From the NCBI GenBank assembly GCA_030043395.1, contig JASHXW010000151.1:1-7153 (forward strand): DNA of 7,153 nucleotides. Direction: 5' to 3'. A program made the translations under genes and the position numbers. Shown in pieces: positions 1-6,340 of the stretch (its first letter is position 1; each line of letters opens with the position of its first letter). This stretch comes from Streptosporangiaceae bacterium. GTDB lineage: Bacteria > Actinomycetota > Actinomycetes > Streptosporangiales > Streptosporangiaceae. The notes under the pieces are model-generated. The model was given only the letters and a program-made list of their open reading frames with translations, was not told the DNA's origin and did not search any database.

Positions 1-2025
1 TAGAGCGAAGCGGATCAGGAAGGCGTCCAGGGCGACCGCAACCCCGAATGCGATGCCGAATTCCTGCAGGATCCGCAGCCCGCCGAGCACAAAGGAACCG
101 AAGACGGTGATCATGATGATCGCCGCGCCGGTAATGATGCCGCTGACCTTGTTGACGCCCTGATCCACGGCCCGTGCGCTGTCAGCGCAGGTGAGCCATT
201 CCTCCTGGATGCGGCTCAGCAGGAATACCTGGTAGTCGGTGGACAGGGCGAACACGATCGCGAACGTCATCACCGGCACCTCGACGTCCAGCGGACCGGC
301 CGACAGCCCGAACCAGCCATGCTCGAACAGGACGCTCACCACGCCGAGGGCAGCACCGATGGAGAGCAGGTTCATCAGCGCGGCGGTCAGCGGGATCGCG
401 ACGGACCGGAAGATGACGAGCAGCAGCACGAATCCGATCACCAGGACCGCCGCGATGAAGGGCAGAAGCCGGCCTTTCAGCAGATTGCCGAGGTCAATGA
501 ACGTCGCGGTGGGCCCGCCGACATAGACCATGACGCCGGTGCCCGCGGTAGCGCGCGGGATGATCGTGTCCCGCAGCCTGCCCACCAGCTCGCTCGTGGC
601 CGCGGACTGCGGAGACGTCGTCGGGTAGACCTGCATGGCCGCCACCGTGCCGGCCGGATTGACTTGCGCCGGGCTGACCGAAGCCACCTCGCGGTCGGCC
701 CGCAGGCCGGTGGCCAGCCTCGTGAGAACGGCGGTGTCCGACGGAGCTGGCAGCGTGGCTGCCAGCAGCAGCGGACCGCTGAAGCCAGGGCCGAAGCCGC
801 GGGCGAGGAGCTGGTACGCCCGGTAAGTCGTGGTGTTACGCGGATCCGTGCCTGCGTCGGACTCGCCCAGCCGCAAGCTCAGCAGCGGCAGTGCCAGCAC
901 TATCAGTACAGCGATCACCGCGGCGGCCACGGCCCACCGCCCTCGCCGGACCAGGCTGGCCCATGAGCTCAGGCGGCCGGAGACGGCGGCTGACCCGGCC
1001 GGCCGCCGGCCTGGCACGGGCAGGCTGTTCACGCGCGGGCCGAGCAGCGAAAGCACCGCGGGGAGCAAGGTGAGCGCGGCAGCCATCGTGAAGGCGACCT
1101 CCACGGCTGATCCGATCGCGATCGCGTTCGTGATGCTCACGCCGATCAGCAGCATGCCGAGCAAGGCGAGCACGACGACGCTGCCGGCGAACAGGACCGC
1201 CCGCCCGGAGGTATTGACCGACCCGGCTGCGGCCTGCTCTGGCTCATGACCTTCGGCCAGCAGGCCGCGGAACCGGGACACGATGAACAGGGAGTAGTCG
1301 ATGCCGATGCCGAGGGAGATCATCAGCGCGACCGGAACCGTGGCAGAGTTCACGGCCATCACGTGGCTGATGAGGGCGTTGACGCTGGTGCCTGCCGCGA
1401 TGGCCGCGAGCACGGTCACGATCGGCATCAGCATGGCGACAACCGATCCGAACATCACGAGCAGCACCAGCATCGCGACACCCAGCCCCACTGCCGCAGC
1501 GTTGCTCAATGCTGGCGACTCGGAGTTCTCGATCGCCTGGCCGAGCAAGGCGACCTGCAAGACCCTGGTCCGGGCTGCCCGCGCCGTCTTGATCACGGCG
1601 CTGATCGCGCTCTCAGGAAGGTCATTGGCCTGCTCGCCGAAGGTCACGGTTGCGAACGCGGTCCTGCCGTCGCGGGAGATCGCCTGCCCGTGCGTGTCAT
1701 ACGGGGAGACCACGCTGACGACGAGCGGCAGCCGCGAGATCCGGGCGAGTGTCGCCTGCAGCCTGTCCCGCATCGCCGGATCGGCGAGCTTCCCGGCCGA
1801 GGAGTGAAAGACGATCTGATCCTGGTCCCCCGCAGCTTGCGGAAAGTGCTCCTGAAGCAATGCCTGCGCTTGCGTCGAGCCGTACCTGGCGGGCAGGGAG
1901 AAGTTGTCGTCATAGCTGGCGCCGCCTGCCGCCAGGGCCACCCCCGCCAGCGCGAGCACCGCCAGCAGCCAGGCGCCGATCACCCACCACTGATGGCGCA
2001 CCGACCACCACGCGAACCAGCGCAC
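1..2025 (-). CDS. MMPL-family (RND superfamily) transporter, C-terminus beyond window
   Basis: Reading leftward from a GTG at 2025 there are 675 codons without a stop up to base 1, so the last few tens of residues lie outside the window. The start has a GGGGAG Shine-Dalgarno at 2036-2031, 5 nt upstream. The layout is the duplicated MMPL plan: TM1 at about residues 13-34, a first extracytoplasmic domain (containing YDDNFSLPARYGS) to about 175, and a bundle of membrane helices to about 345. TM7, a second extracytoplasmic domain and a second helix bundle follow. Both halves carry the Asp-Tyr pair of the proton relay: D243-Y244 in GIDYSLFIVSRFRG and D597-Y598 in STDYQVFLLSRIQEEW. By homology it is an inner-membrane, proton-driven exporter of lipids or hydrophobic small molecules; the substrate cannot be read from the sequence. 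It is divergent from the TetR gene at 2196, its probable repressor. The call as an MMPL protein is firm; a link to cell-envelope lipid synthesis is not supported by these neighbours. Confidence 0.93.
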   Translation of the reverse strand, partial: MRWFAWWSVRHQWWVIGAWLLAVLALAGVALAAGGASYDDNFSLPARYGSTQAQALLQEHFPQAAGDQDQIVFHSSAGKLADPAMRDRLQATLARISRLPLVVSVVSPYDTHGQAISRDGRTAFATVTFGEQANDLPESAISAVIKTARAARTRVLQVALLGQAIENSESPALSNAAAVGLGVAMLVLLVMFGSVVAMLMPIVTVLAAIAAGTSVNALISHVMAVNSATVPVALMISLGIGIDYSLFIVSRFRGLLAEGHEPEQAAAGSVNTSGRAVLFAGSVVVLALLGMLLIGVSITNAIAIGSAVEVAFTMAAALTLLPAVLSLLGPRVNSLPVPGRRPAGSAAVSGRLSSWASLVRRGRWAVAAAVIAVLIVLALPLLSLRLGESDAGTDPRNTTTYRAYQLLARGFGPGFSGPLLLAATLPAPSDTAVLTRLATGLRADREVASVSPAQVNPAGTVAAMQVYPTTSPQSAATSELVGRLRDTIIPRATAGTGVMVYVGGPTATFIDLGNLLKGRLLPFIAAVLVIGFVLLLVIFRSVAIPLTAALMNLLSIGAALGVVSVLFEHGWFGLSAGPLDVEVPVMTFAIVFALSTDYQVFLLSRIQEEWLTCADSARAVDQGVNKVSGIITGAAIIMITVFGSFVLGGLRILQEFGIAFGVAVALDAFLIRFAL

Positions 2026-2030
2026 GCCAG

Positions 2031-2100
2031 CTCCCCGTATATACGAACCGCACCGTTCTCTATGCTGAGCACGGTAGCGCAGTCAGAGAACAAAACGGAG
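2031..2100. promoter_or_regulatory. Candidate operator/promoter region between MMPL and tetR genes
   Basis: A perfect 10-bp palindrome CGTATATACG (2036-2045) abuts GAACCGCACCGTTC (2045-2058), whose GAAC/GTTC arms are complementary. A second inverted pair GTTCTCT (2055-2061) / AGAGAAC (2085-2091) overlaps it. On the minus strand, CTGACT and TAGAGA with an 18-nt spacer (about 2086-2057) give a weak promoter for the MMPL gene whose -10 and start would be covered by these repeats. This arrangement suits TetR repression of the divergent transporter and possibly of tetR itself. Operator and promoter assignments are inference; the repeats are seen directly. Confidence 0.45.
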
Positions 2101-2125
2101 AGTTACCGGACAGCCCTCCGCCAGC

Positions 2126-2180
2126 TGCCGGGCACGTCCTCCCGCGAGGATGGGACAGCACGTCGGTGGACTGCCCGGCA
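2126..2180 (+). other. Inverted repeat in the tetR leader
   Basis: TGCCGGGCA at 2126-2134 is exactly complementary to TGCCCGGCA at 2172-2180. The 37-nt loop contains a second small hairpin, TCCTC (2137-2141) with GAGGA (2146-2150) around CCGC. The right arm ends 4 nt before the AGAGGTG ribosome-binding region of tetR, and the CCTC of the inner hairpin could alternatively pair with GAGG of that site. It may be a leader fold influencing tetR translation, or chance in GC-rich sequence. The position of the tetR transcript start is unknown. Confidence 0.35.
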
Positions 2181-2195
2181 TCCAGAGGTGTTCAC

Positions 2196-2825
2196 ATGGT
2201 CGCCAGTCCCGTCTCGTCAGCCGCAGCTGAAGCCGGCCACCGTAGTCGTCCGCGGCGCCGCGGAGAGGTCCTTTACGCTGCCATCTTCGATGCGACGCTG
2301 GCCGAGCTGGCCGAGGCCGGCTACTCACGGCTGGCAATAGAGCGGATCGCGGCCCGGGCGGGAGCCAGCAAGGCATCCGTCTACAGGCGCTGGCCCAGCA
2401 GGGCAGAGCTCGTCGTTGCCGCCTTGCAGCACCAGAGCCGCCCGCCGGAGTCAGCGCCGGACACCGGCAGCCTGCGTGCGGATGTGCTGGCCATCCTGCG
2501 GCGCGCGGCCACGTTGCTGGACGGAGCCTTTGGCGCCGCCGTCCGCGGGCTGATGGCCGAGACACTGACCGATCCCGACCGCACCGCCGCCTTGCGCCCT
2601 GCCATGTTCACCGCGCGCGACCAGATCATGCGCGAGGTCCTCGACCGCGCGGCCGCCCGCGGAGACATCCGTCCCGAAGCTGTCACGCCCCAGCTCATCG
2701 GCCTGGCGCCCGCGCTGGTCGACCACCATTTCCTCATCCACGGCGCGCCCATCCCTGATGACGTGCTCACCGCGATCGTCGACAACGTCCTGCTCCCGCT
2801 ACTCACAGGCACGAATGCTCAGTGA
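2196..2825 (+). CDS. TetR/AcrR-family transcriptional regulator
   Basis: The protein has 209 residues, typical for the family. The ATG at 2196 is preceded by AGAGGTG (2184-2190) at 5 nt spacing. The open frame extends further upstream, but the TetR domain begins only about 22 residues after this ATG, which supports the start. Residues 23-70 form the N-terminal DNA-binding domain, with helix-turn-helix LAIERIAARAGASKASVYRRW at about 46-66. A basic stretch (RSRPRRR, 16-22) precedes it. Residues 90-205 are the alpha-helical ligand-binding and dimerisation domain, similar to the TetR C-terminal type with an RGLMAE...DPDRTAALRP pattern. It probably represses the divergent MMPL transporter gene until a ligand binds; this is inferred from gene order and the palindromes in the shared intergenic region. 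The following marR gene has its own promoter, so tetR is probably monocistronic. The ligand is unknown. Confidence 0.92.
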   Translation: MVASPVSSAAAEAGHRSRPRRRGEVLYAAIFDATLAELAEAGYSRLAIERIAARAGASKASVYRRWPSRAELVVAALQHQSRPPESAPDTGSLRADVLAILRRAATLLDGAFGAAVRGLMAETLTDPDRTAALRPAMFTARDQIMREVLDRAAARGDIRPEAVTPQLIGLAPALVDHHFLIHGAPIPDDVLTAIVDNVLLPLLTGTNAQ

Positions 2826-2850
2826 CCTGCGGCCGAAGGGCATGGGGCCG

Positions 2851-2879
2851 TTGACGGGGAGATAGTTGCACTAGATAGT
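2851..2879 (+). promoter_or_regulatory. Predicted sigma70-type promoter of marR-MFS operon
   Basis: TTGACG (2851-2856, five of six to consensus) and GATAGT (2874-2879, four of six) are separated by exactly 17 nt. Transcription would start near 2886, giving a leader of about 25 nt before the GTG at 2912. GATAGT also occurs at 2861-2866, so the -10 hexamer is duplicated upstream, and TAGT/ACTA (2863-2873) forms a small inverted repeat inside the spacer. The prediction rests on sequence match alone. Confidence 0.7.
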
Positions 2880-2897
2880 ATTTGCCTTAGGCAAGTA
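2879..2897. promoter_or_regulatory. Candidate MarR operator (19-bp palindrome)
   Basis: TATTTGCCTTAGGCAAGTA is an inverted repeat about T2888 with eight of nine arm positions complementary. The core TTGCCT/AGGCAA is perfect. It begins in the -10 hexamer and covers the expected transcription start, the classical position for autorepression by a MarR dimer. Size and symmetry fit MarR-family sites. Binding by the product of the gene just downstream is inferred from position. Confidence 0.72.
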
Positions 2898-2911
2898 TCT
2901 GGAGCGTGCCA

Positions 2912-3496
2912 GTGACTGACGACCCGACCGGAGCCCGAGCTCCTGCGGGCGATGCTGAGCTGAAGGACCCTGTTGTCCTGGCTGAGCACGTGCGGCTGAC
3001 ACTGGTGCGCGTGGGACGCCGCCTCCGGCACAACGACCCGCCGGGCCTCAGCGTCACGCTGTACTCGGCGCTAGCCGTACTGGCAGATCATGGTGAGCTG
3101 GCGATCGGAGAGCTCGCCGAGACTGAGCGGGTGCCCTCCTCGGCGGCGACGCGGATCGCCGACAAGCTGGAGGAAGCGGGCTGGGTGACCAGGCGGCCGA
3201 ACCCGCATGACCGGCGAGGAGTGAACCTCGCCATCACTGCCGCAGGACGCCAGCAGGTCGAAGACCGCAGGCAGGCAGCGTGCGCGTGGCTGGCGAGCCG
3301 GCTGGCCGAACTGAGCCCGGCGCAGCGGGTCAAGCTGGCCGATGCGCTGGCGATCCTCGATTCAGCCGCCTGCGACGGGCAACCCGTCAGGGCGCCGGAC
3401 TTGGTGACAGCTGGGCCTAGCCCGCACCCCCCAAACCCGGTCACGCGCCGGGACCATCTGAAAGGAAGCGCTTTGACGCCGGAGCCGCAGCGATGA
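2912..3496 (+). CDS. MarR-family transcriptional regulator
   Basis: The protein has 194 residues from GTG 2912. An in-frame GTG at 2906 is only 1 nt from the GGAG at 2901-2904, whereas 2912 has 7 nt spacing, so 2912 is preferred. The winged helix-turn-helix occupies about residues 45-115. The helix pair is ELAIGELAETERVPSSAATR with the recognition helix near 76-87, followed by KLEEAGWVTRRPNPHDRRG and a wing with the family's conserved D-x-R (D100, R102). N- and C-terminal helices (20-40 and 115-152) should form the dimer interface. Residues 153-194 are a Pro-rich, probably disordered tail longer than usual for this family. Cysteines lie at 124 and 154; no redox role can be assigned. The stop overlaps the start of the MFS gene (ATGA, 3493-3496), implying translational coupling. 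It probably represses its own operon through the palindrome at 2879-2897, with release by a substrate of the exporter. Confidence 0.93.
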   Translation: MTDDPTGARAPAGDAELKDPVVLAEHVRLTLVRVGRRLRHNDPPGLSVTLYSALAVLADHGELAIGELAETERVPSSAATRIADKLEEAGWVTRRPNPHDRRGVNLAITAAGRQQVEDRRQAACAWLASRLAELSPAQRVKLADALAILDSAACDGQPVRAPDLVTAGPSPHPPNPVTRRDHLKGSALTPEPQR

Positions 3497-5313
3497 CCGC
3501 CGAAATCAGCACCGCCGACACGGGCCGGGGCGGAAATTACAAGTGGATTGCCCTGTCGAATACGACGCTGGGCATCCTGATGGTGACGATCAACCAGTCG
3601 ATCCTGCTGATTTCGCTGCCGGACTTGTTCCGTGGCATACGGCTGGACCCCTTGGCGGCGTCGAACGTCTCGTATTTCCTTTGGGTCTTCATGGGGTTCA
3701 TGCTGGTCACTGCGGTGCTGGTGGTCAGCCTGGGCAGGGTAGGGGACATCTACGGCCGGGTGAAGATGTACAACCTGGGCTTCGCGGTGTTCACCCTGTT
3801 CTCGATCATGCTGTCGATTACCTGGATGACTGGCCCGGCCGCTGCCCTGTGGATCATCATCATGCGCGTGTTCCAGGGGGTCGGCGGTGCATTCCTGTTC
3901 GCCAACTCGACAGCCATCCTGACCGATGCCTTCCCGGTGACCCAGCGCGGCATGGCAATGGGCATCAATGGCATAGCCGGCGTATGCGGGTCGTTCCTCG
4001 GCCTGGTACTCGGCGGCGTGCTTGGCCCGCTGAACTGGCGGCTGGTGTTCCTGGTATCGGTGCCGTTCGGGCTCTTCGGTACCGTGTGGGCCTACCTCAA
4101 GCTGCGCGACAACGGAGTGCGCATCCCGGCGAAGATCGACTGGATCGGCAACACGCTGTTCGCCGCTGGGCTGATCTCCCTGCTCACTGGCATCGTCTAC
4201 TCCCTGCTGCCCTATGGCGGCCACCCGACCGGATGGGGAAACCCCCGGGTTCTGGCCGCGGTCTTCGGCGGCATTGCCGTGCTCGTCGTGTTCGCCTGGG
4301 TGGAGACCAAAGTGGCGGCGCCGATGTTCCGGCTCGCCTTGTTTAAGATCCGGGCATTCACGGCCGGGAACATCGCCGCGCTGCTTGGCGCCCTGGGCCG
4401 CGGCGGCATCCAGTTCATGCTCATCATCTGGCTGCAGGGAATCTGGCTGCCGCAGCACGGCAAGAGCTTTGCCCAGACCCCGCTCTGGGCCGGGCTGGCC
4501 ATGGTCCCGCTGACCATCGGCTTCCTGCTAGTCGGCCCCGTCGCCGGGTGGCTGTCGGACCGGGTTGGCGCCCGGCCGCTGGCCACTGGCGGCCTGATGA
4601 TCTCCACCTGCGCGTTCTTGCTACTGGAAACTCTTCCGATCAACTTCAGCTACGGCTGGTTCGCTGCGCTGATCTTCCTCAACGCCATCGGCATGGGACT
4701 GTTCTTCGCGCCCAACCAGGCGGCGGTGATGAACAGCCTGCCGTCCGACCAGCGCGGCGCCGGCGCGGGCATGCTCAACACCTTCCAGAACTCGGCAACC
4801 GTGCTGTCCATGGGCCTGTTCTTCACGATCGTGACCCTCGGCCTGGCCGCCCGGCTGCCCTCGGCCCTCTACAAGGGGCTGACCGGGGCCGGAGTTCCCG
4901 CGAGTGCCGCTCACCTGGTCGCCAGCGAGCCGCCTATCGGGAGCTTGTTCTCCGCATTCCTTGGATATAACCCCGTCAAGGAGCTGCTGACCCCGACTGG
5001 CGTGCTGGCGCGGATGCCCGCGCACCAGGCCGCGTACGTCACTGGCCGGTCCTTCTTCCCCAAGCTCATCGAGGAGCCGTTCGCCAGCGGCCTGCACCTG
5101 GCATTCACCTTCGCGGCCATCGCCACTGTCATCGCCATCATTGCCTCCGCTCTCCGCGGCCGGCCCCAGCTCCGCGCCACCGTCGAGCCTGCCGTCTCGG
5201 CTGCCGCGGCGAGCAACGGATCCGTCGGCTCCAGCCCCGCTGCCTGGCACAACGGCTCGGCGCCGAGCGCAGGTAGCACCCGGCCCGTACTCGACGCACC
5301 CGCCGAAGACTGA
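3493..5313 (+). CDS. MFS multidrug-type exporter, DHA2-like, 14 TM segments
   Basis: The protein has 606 residues. ATG 3493 overlaps the marR stop, with GGAG at 3481-3484 8 nt upstream. Hydrophobic segments at about 19-41, 61-80, 93-112, 118-139, 153-177, 183-203, 217-240, 253-272, 290-312, 333-355, 363-382, 388-408, 432-454 and 533-553 give the 14-TM DHA2 plan. Motif A is GRVGDIYGRVK (81-91, D85 and R89 present). The motif C region is SFLGLVLGGVLGP in TM5, the antiporter signature. In TM1 the usual LDxTIVNVALP reads INQSILLISLP, so the acidic residue is Asn34; I recall this as typical of a large actinobacterial subfamily. A long loop (about 456-530) separates TM13 and TM14, and residues 556-606 are an Ala/Ser/Pro-rich cytoplasmic tail. 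It is a proton-coupled plasma-membrane exporter by homology, substrate unknown, co-transcribed with the MarR repressor. A strong hairpin follows its stop. Confidence 0.94.
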   Translation: MTAEISTADTGRGGNYKWIALSNTTLGILMVTINQSILLISLPDLFRGIRLDPLAASNVSYFLWVFMGFMLVTAVLVVSLGRVGDIYGRVKMYNLGFAVFTLFSIMLSITWMTGPAAALWIIIMRVFQGVGGAFLFANSTAILTDAFPVTQRGMAMGINGIAGVCGSFLGLVLGGVLGPLNWRLVFLVSVPFGLFGTVWAYLKLRDNGVRIPAKIDWIGNTLFAAGLISLLTGIVYSLLPYGGHPTGWGNPRVLAAVFGGIAVLVVFAWVETKVAAPMFRLALFKIRAFTAGNIAALLGALGRGGIQFMLIIWLQGIWLPQHGKSFAQTPLWAGLAMVPLTIGFLLVGPVAGWLSDRVGARPLATGGLMISTCAFLLLETLPINFSYGWFAALIFLNAIGMGLFFAPNQAAVMNSLPSDQRGAGAGMLNTFQNSATVLSMGLFFTIVTLGLAARLPSALYKGLTGAGVPASAAHLVASEPPIGSLFSAFLGYNPVKELLTPTGVLARMPAHQAAYVTGRSFFPKLIEEPFASGLHLAFTFAAIATVIAIIASALRGRPQLRATVEPAVSAAAASNGSVGSSPAAWHNGSAPSAGSTRPVLDAPAED

Positions 5314-5332
5314 CAAGTCGTCGACCGCGCCA

Positions 5333-5367
5333 GCCGCCAGCCCCTCACGCGCTTCGGGGCTGGCGGC
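5333..5367 (+). terminator. 12-bp perfect hairpin after MFS gene, probable terminator
   Basis: GCCGCCAGCCCC (5333-5344) pairs without mismatch with GGGGCTGGCGGC (5356-5367) around an 11-nt loop. It starts 20 nt after the MFS stop. There is no T-run behind it, as is common for actinobacterial terminators. It ends only 22 nt before the ATG of the next gene on the same strand, so it could instead be an attenuator or an mRNA-stabilising 3' end with read-through. Confidence 0.65.
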
Positions 5368-5389
5368 GAATGCGGTGTTGAATGCTGCC

Positions 5390-5941
5390 ATGGCCAAGCT
5401 GATCTACTCGGCAATCGCATCGCTGGACGGATACATCGAGGACGAGCAGGGGGAATTCGGCTGGGCTACGCCGGATGAGGAGGTGCACGCCGCCATCAAC
5501 GACCTCGAGCGGCCGATCCGCACGTACCTGTACGGGCGCCGGCTGTACGAGACGATGGTGTTCTGGGAGACGTGCACCGACCAGGCTGCGCTGATGCGGG
5601 ACTTCACGCAGATCTGGCGCGCTGCCGACAAGATCGTGTACTCCCGGACGCTCGAAGCGCCTGAAAGCGAGCGGACCCGGATCGAGCGCGAGTTCGACCC
5701 GGCAGCCGTCAGGCGGCTGAAGGAGTCCTCGGCCAGCGACATCACGGTCGGCGGTGCCGAGCTGGCCGGCCAGGCGATCGCAGCCGGCCTGGTGGATGAG
5801 TGCCAGCTGTACCTGCATCCGATCCTGGTCGGCGGCGGAAAGCGCGCCCTGCCCGACCGCGTTCATGTCCGGCTCCAACTGCTCGCGGAGCGCCGCTTCC
5901 AAAGCGGCGTCGTCTACCTCCGCTACGGGGTTCACTCCTGA
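5390..5941 (+). CDS. Dihydrofolate reductase-family protein (RibD C-terminal domain)
   Basis: The protein has 183 residues in a single RibD-C/DHFR-fold domain. It opens with the family's beta strand and SLDGYI (residues 11-16), then TPDEEVHAAINDLERP and YLYGRRLYETM (47-56). Near the C-terminus is ITVGGAELAGQAIAAGLVDE (118-137), the Gly-rich NADPH-binding region, then LHPILVGGGKRALP (142-155). Family members are small NAD(P)H-dependent reductases, mostly uncharacterised; this is neither the stand-alone folate enzyme nor a RibD fusion, since no deaminase domain is present. ATG 5390 matches the usual N-terminus (MAKLIYSAIASLDGYI), but there is no clear Shine-Dalgarno. An in-frame GTG at 5375 is the alternative. 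The gene lies 76 bases after the MFS stop, with a strong hairpin between and no promoter I can recognise. It may depend on read-through from the marR-MFS operon. Substrate and physiological role are unknown. Confidence 0.9.
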   Translation: MAKLIYSAIASLDGYIEDEQGEFGWATPDEEVHAAINDLERPIRTYLYGRRLYETMVFWETCTDQAALMRDFTQIWRAADKIVYSRTLEAPESERTRIEREFDPAAVRRLKESSASDITVGGAELAGQAIAAGLVDECQLYLHPILVGGGKRALPDRVHVRLQLLAERRFQSGVVYLRYGVHS

Positions 5942-5984
5942 CTCGCTAGCCGACGACTGGAGCTCACGCGACGGCCCCTGTCCG

Positions 5985-6013
5985 TGGACTTTCGCGGGCT
6001 ACATATGTAGAGT
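5985..6013 (+). promoter_or_regulatory. Predicted promoter giving a leaderless padR transcript
   Basis: TGGACT (5985-5990) and TAGAGT (6008-6013), each four of six to consensus, are 17 nt apart. The expected start, 7 nt beyond the -10, falls on G6020, the first base of the padR GTG. No Shine-Dalgarno precedes that GTG. Leaderless GTG and ATG transcripts are common in actinobacteria, and the spacing here fits one closely. The start site has not been measured. Confidence 0.6.
5999..6010. promoter_or_regulatory. Candidate PadR operator, perfect 12-bp palindrome
   Basis: CTACATATGTAG is self-complementary over all 12 bases and AT-rich within GC-rich surroundings. It overlaps the first three bases of the predicted -10 and ends 9 bases before the padR GTG. 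ATGT/ACAT half-sites are known for several PadR-family regulators, so autorepression is the natural reading. Binding is inferred from position and symmetry. Confidence 0.62.
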
Positions 6014-6019
6014 TGCGCT

Positions 6020-6340
6020 GTGAGGATGACCCCGCAGCTCGAGCGCGTGCTCGGCGCGTTCCTTTCGGATCCCGGCGCGCCCCGCTACGGCTACGACCTG
6101 ATGAAGGCGGCCCGGCTGCCGAGCGGCACCCTGTATCCGCTGCTTGCCAGGCTTGAGGGCCAGAAGCTGGTCGCCTCAGCCTGGGAGACGCCGCAGGAAG
6201 ATGGCCAACGGCCGAGGAAGTACTACCAGCTCACCGGCGAGGGCCTCCGGGTCGCCAGGCTCGAAATGGCGCAAGCGTCCTCCGCCAGCCGGCGCTCGCC
6301 GGCCCGCGTCGGCCGTCCAGTTCAGGAGGGCCTGGGATGA
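6020..6340 (+). CDS. PadR-family transcriptional regulator, short form
   Basis: The protein has 106 residues from GTG 6020. ATG 6026 is the alternative, but it has GAGG directly abutting it and so no usable spacing. Nearly the whole protein is the PadR winged helix: RYGYDLMKAARLPSGTLYPLLARLEGQKLVAS at about 22-53, with the family hallmark SGTLYPLLARLE containing the recognition helix, then the wing around RPRKYYQLTGEG (64-75). About 30 residues follow, a short helix (76-87) and a basic tail, so the large C-terminal domain of long PadR proteins is absent and the size fits the short PadR subfamily. The gene overlaps the next one by ATGA (6337-6340), so the two products are probably made together. 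It likely represses its own promoter through the palindrome at 5999-6010. The inducing signal is unknown and could come from the coupled membrane protein. Confidence 0.9.
   Translation: MRMTPQLERVLGAFLSDPGAPRYGYDLMKAARLPSGTLYPLLARLEGQKLVASAWETPQEDGQRPRKYYQLTGEGLRVARLEMAQASSASRRSPARVGRPVQEGLG

Noticed and set aside
1246..2340. A 364-codon plus-strand open frame across the MMPL gene and the intergenic region.
   Set aside because: It has the low-complexity His/Arg/Gln composition of a shadow frame; the minus strand encodes both Asp-Tyr motifs of an MMPL protein over the same bases.
2063..2340. A small plus-strand frame from ATG 2063 that could be a leader peptide for tetR.
   Set aside because: It is out of frame with tetR, runs far into it, has no ribosome-binding site and shows no attenuator-like codon run.
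2830..2850. CGGCC/GGCCG stem behind tetR as a terminator.
   Set aside because: It is only five pairs around an 11-nt loop with no T-run, too weak to separate from chance in GC-rich sequence.
2906..2908. GTG 2906 as the marR start.
   Set aside because: The GGAG at 2901-2904 would be 1 nt away; GTG 2912, in the same frame, has normal 7-nt spacing.
3088..4458. A 456-codon open frame on the minus strand opposite marR and the MFS gene.
   Set aside because: It is rich in His, Gln, Asp and Arg without hydrophobic blocks or any domain, as expected of the antisense of a GC-biased gene. The plus strand carries two clear protein families here.
4621..5397. A 258-codon minus-strand open frame opposite the end of the MFS gene.
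   Set aside because: It is Gly/Glu/Arg-rich with no domain and is antisense to membrane helices that the plus strand encodes convincingly.
5980..5989. GTCC/GGAC inverted repeat upstream of padR.
   Set aside because: The arms are four bases and overlap the predicted -35; the perfect 12-bp palindrome at 5999-6010 is a far better operator candidate.
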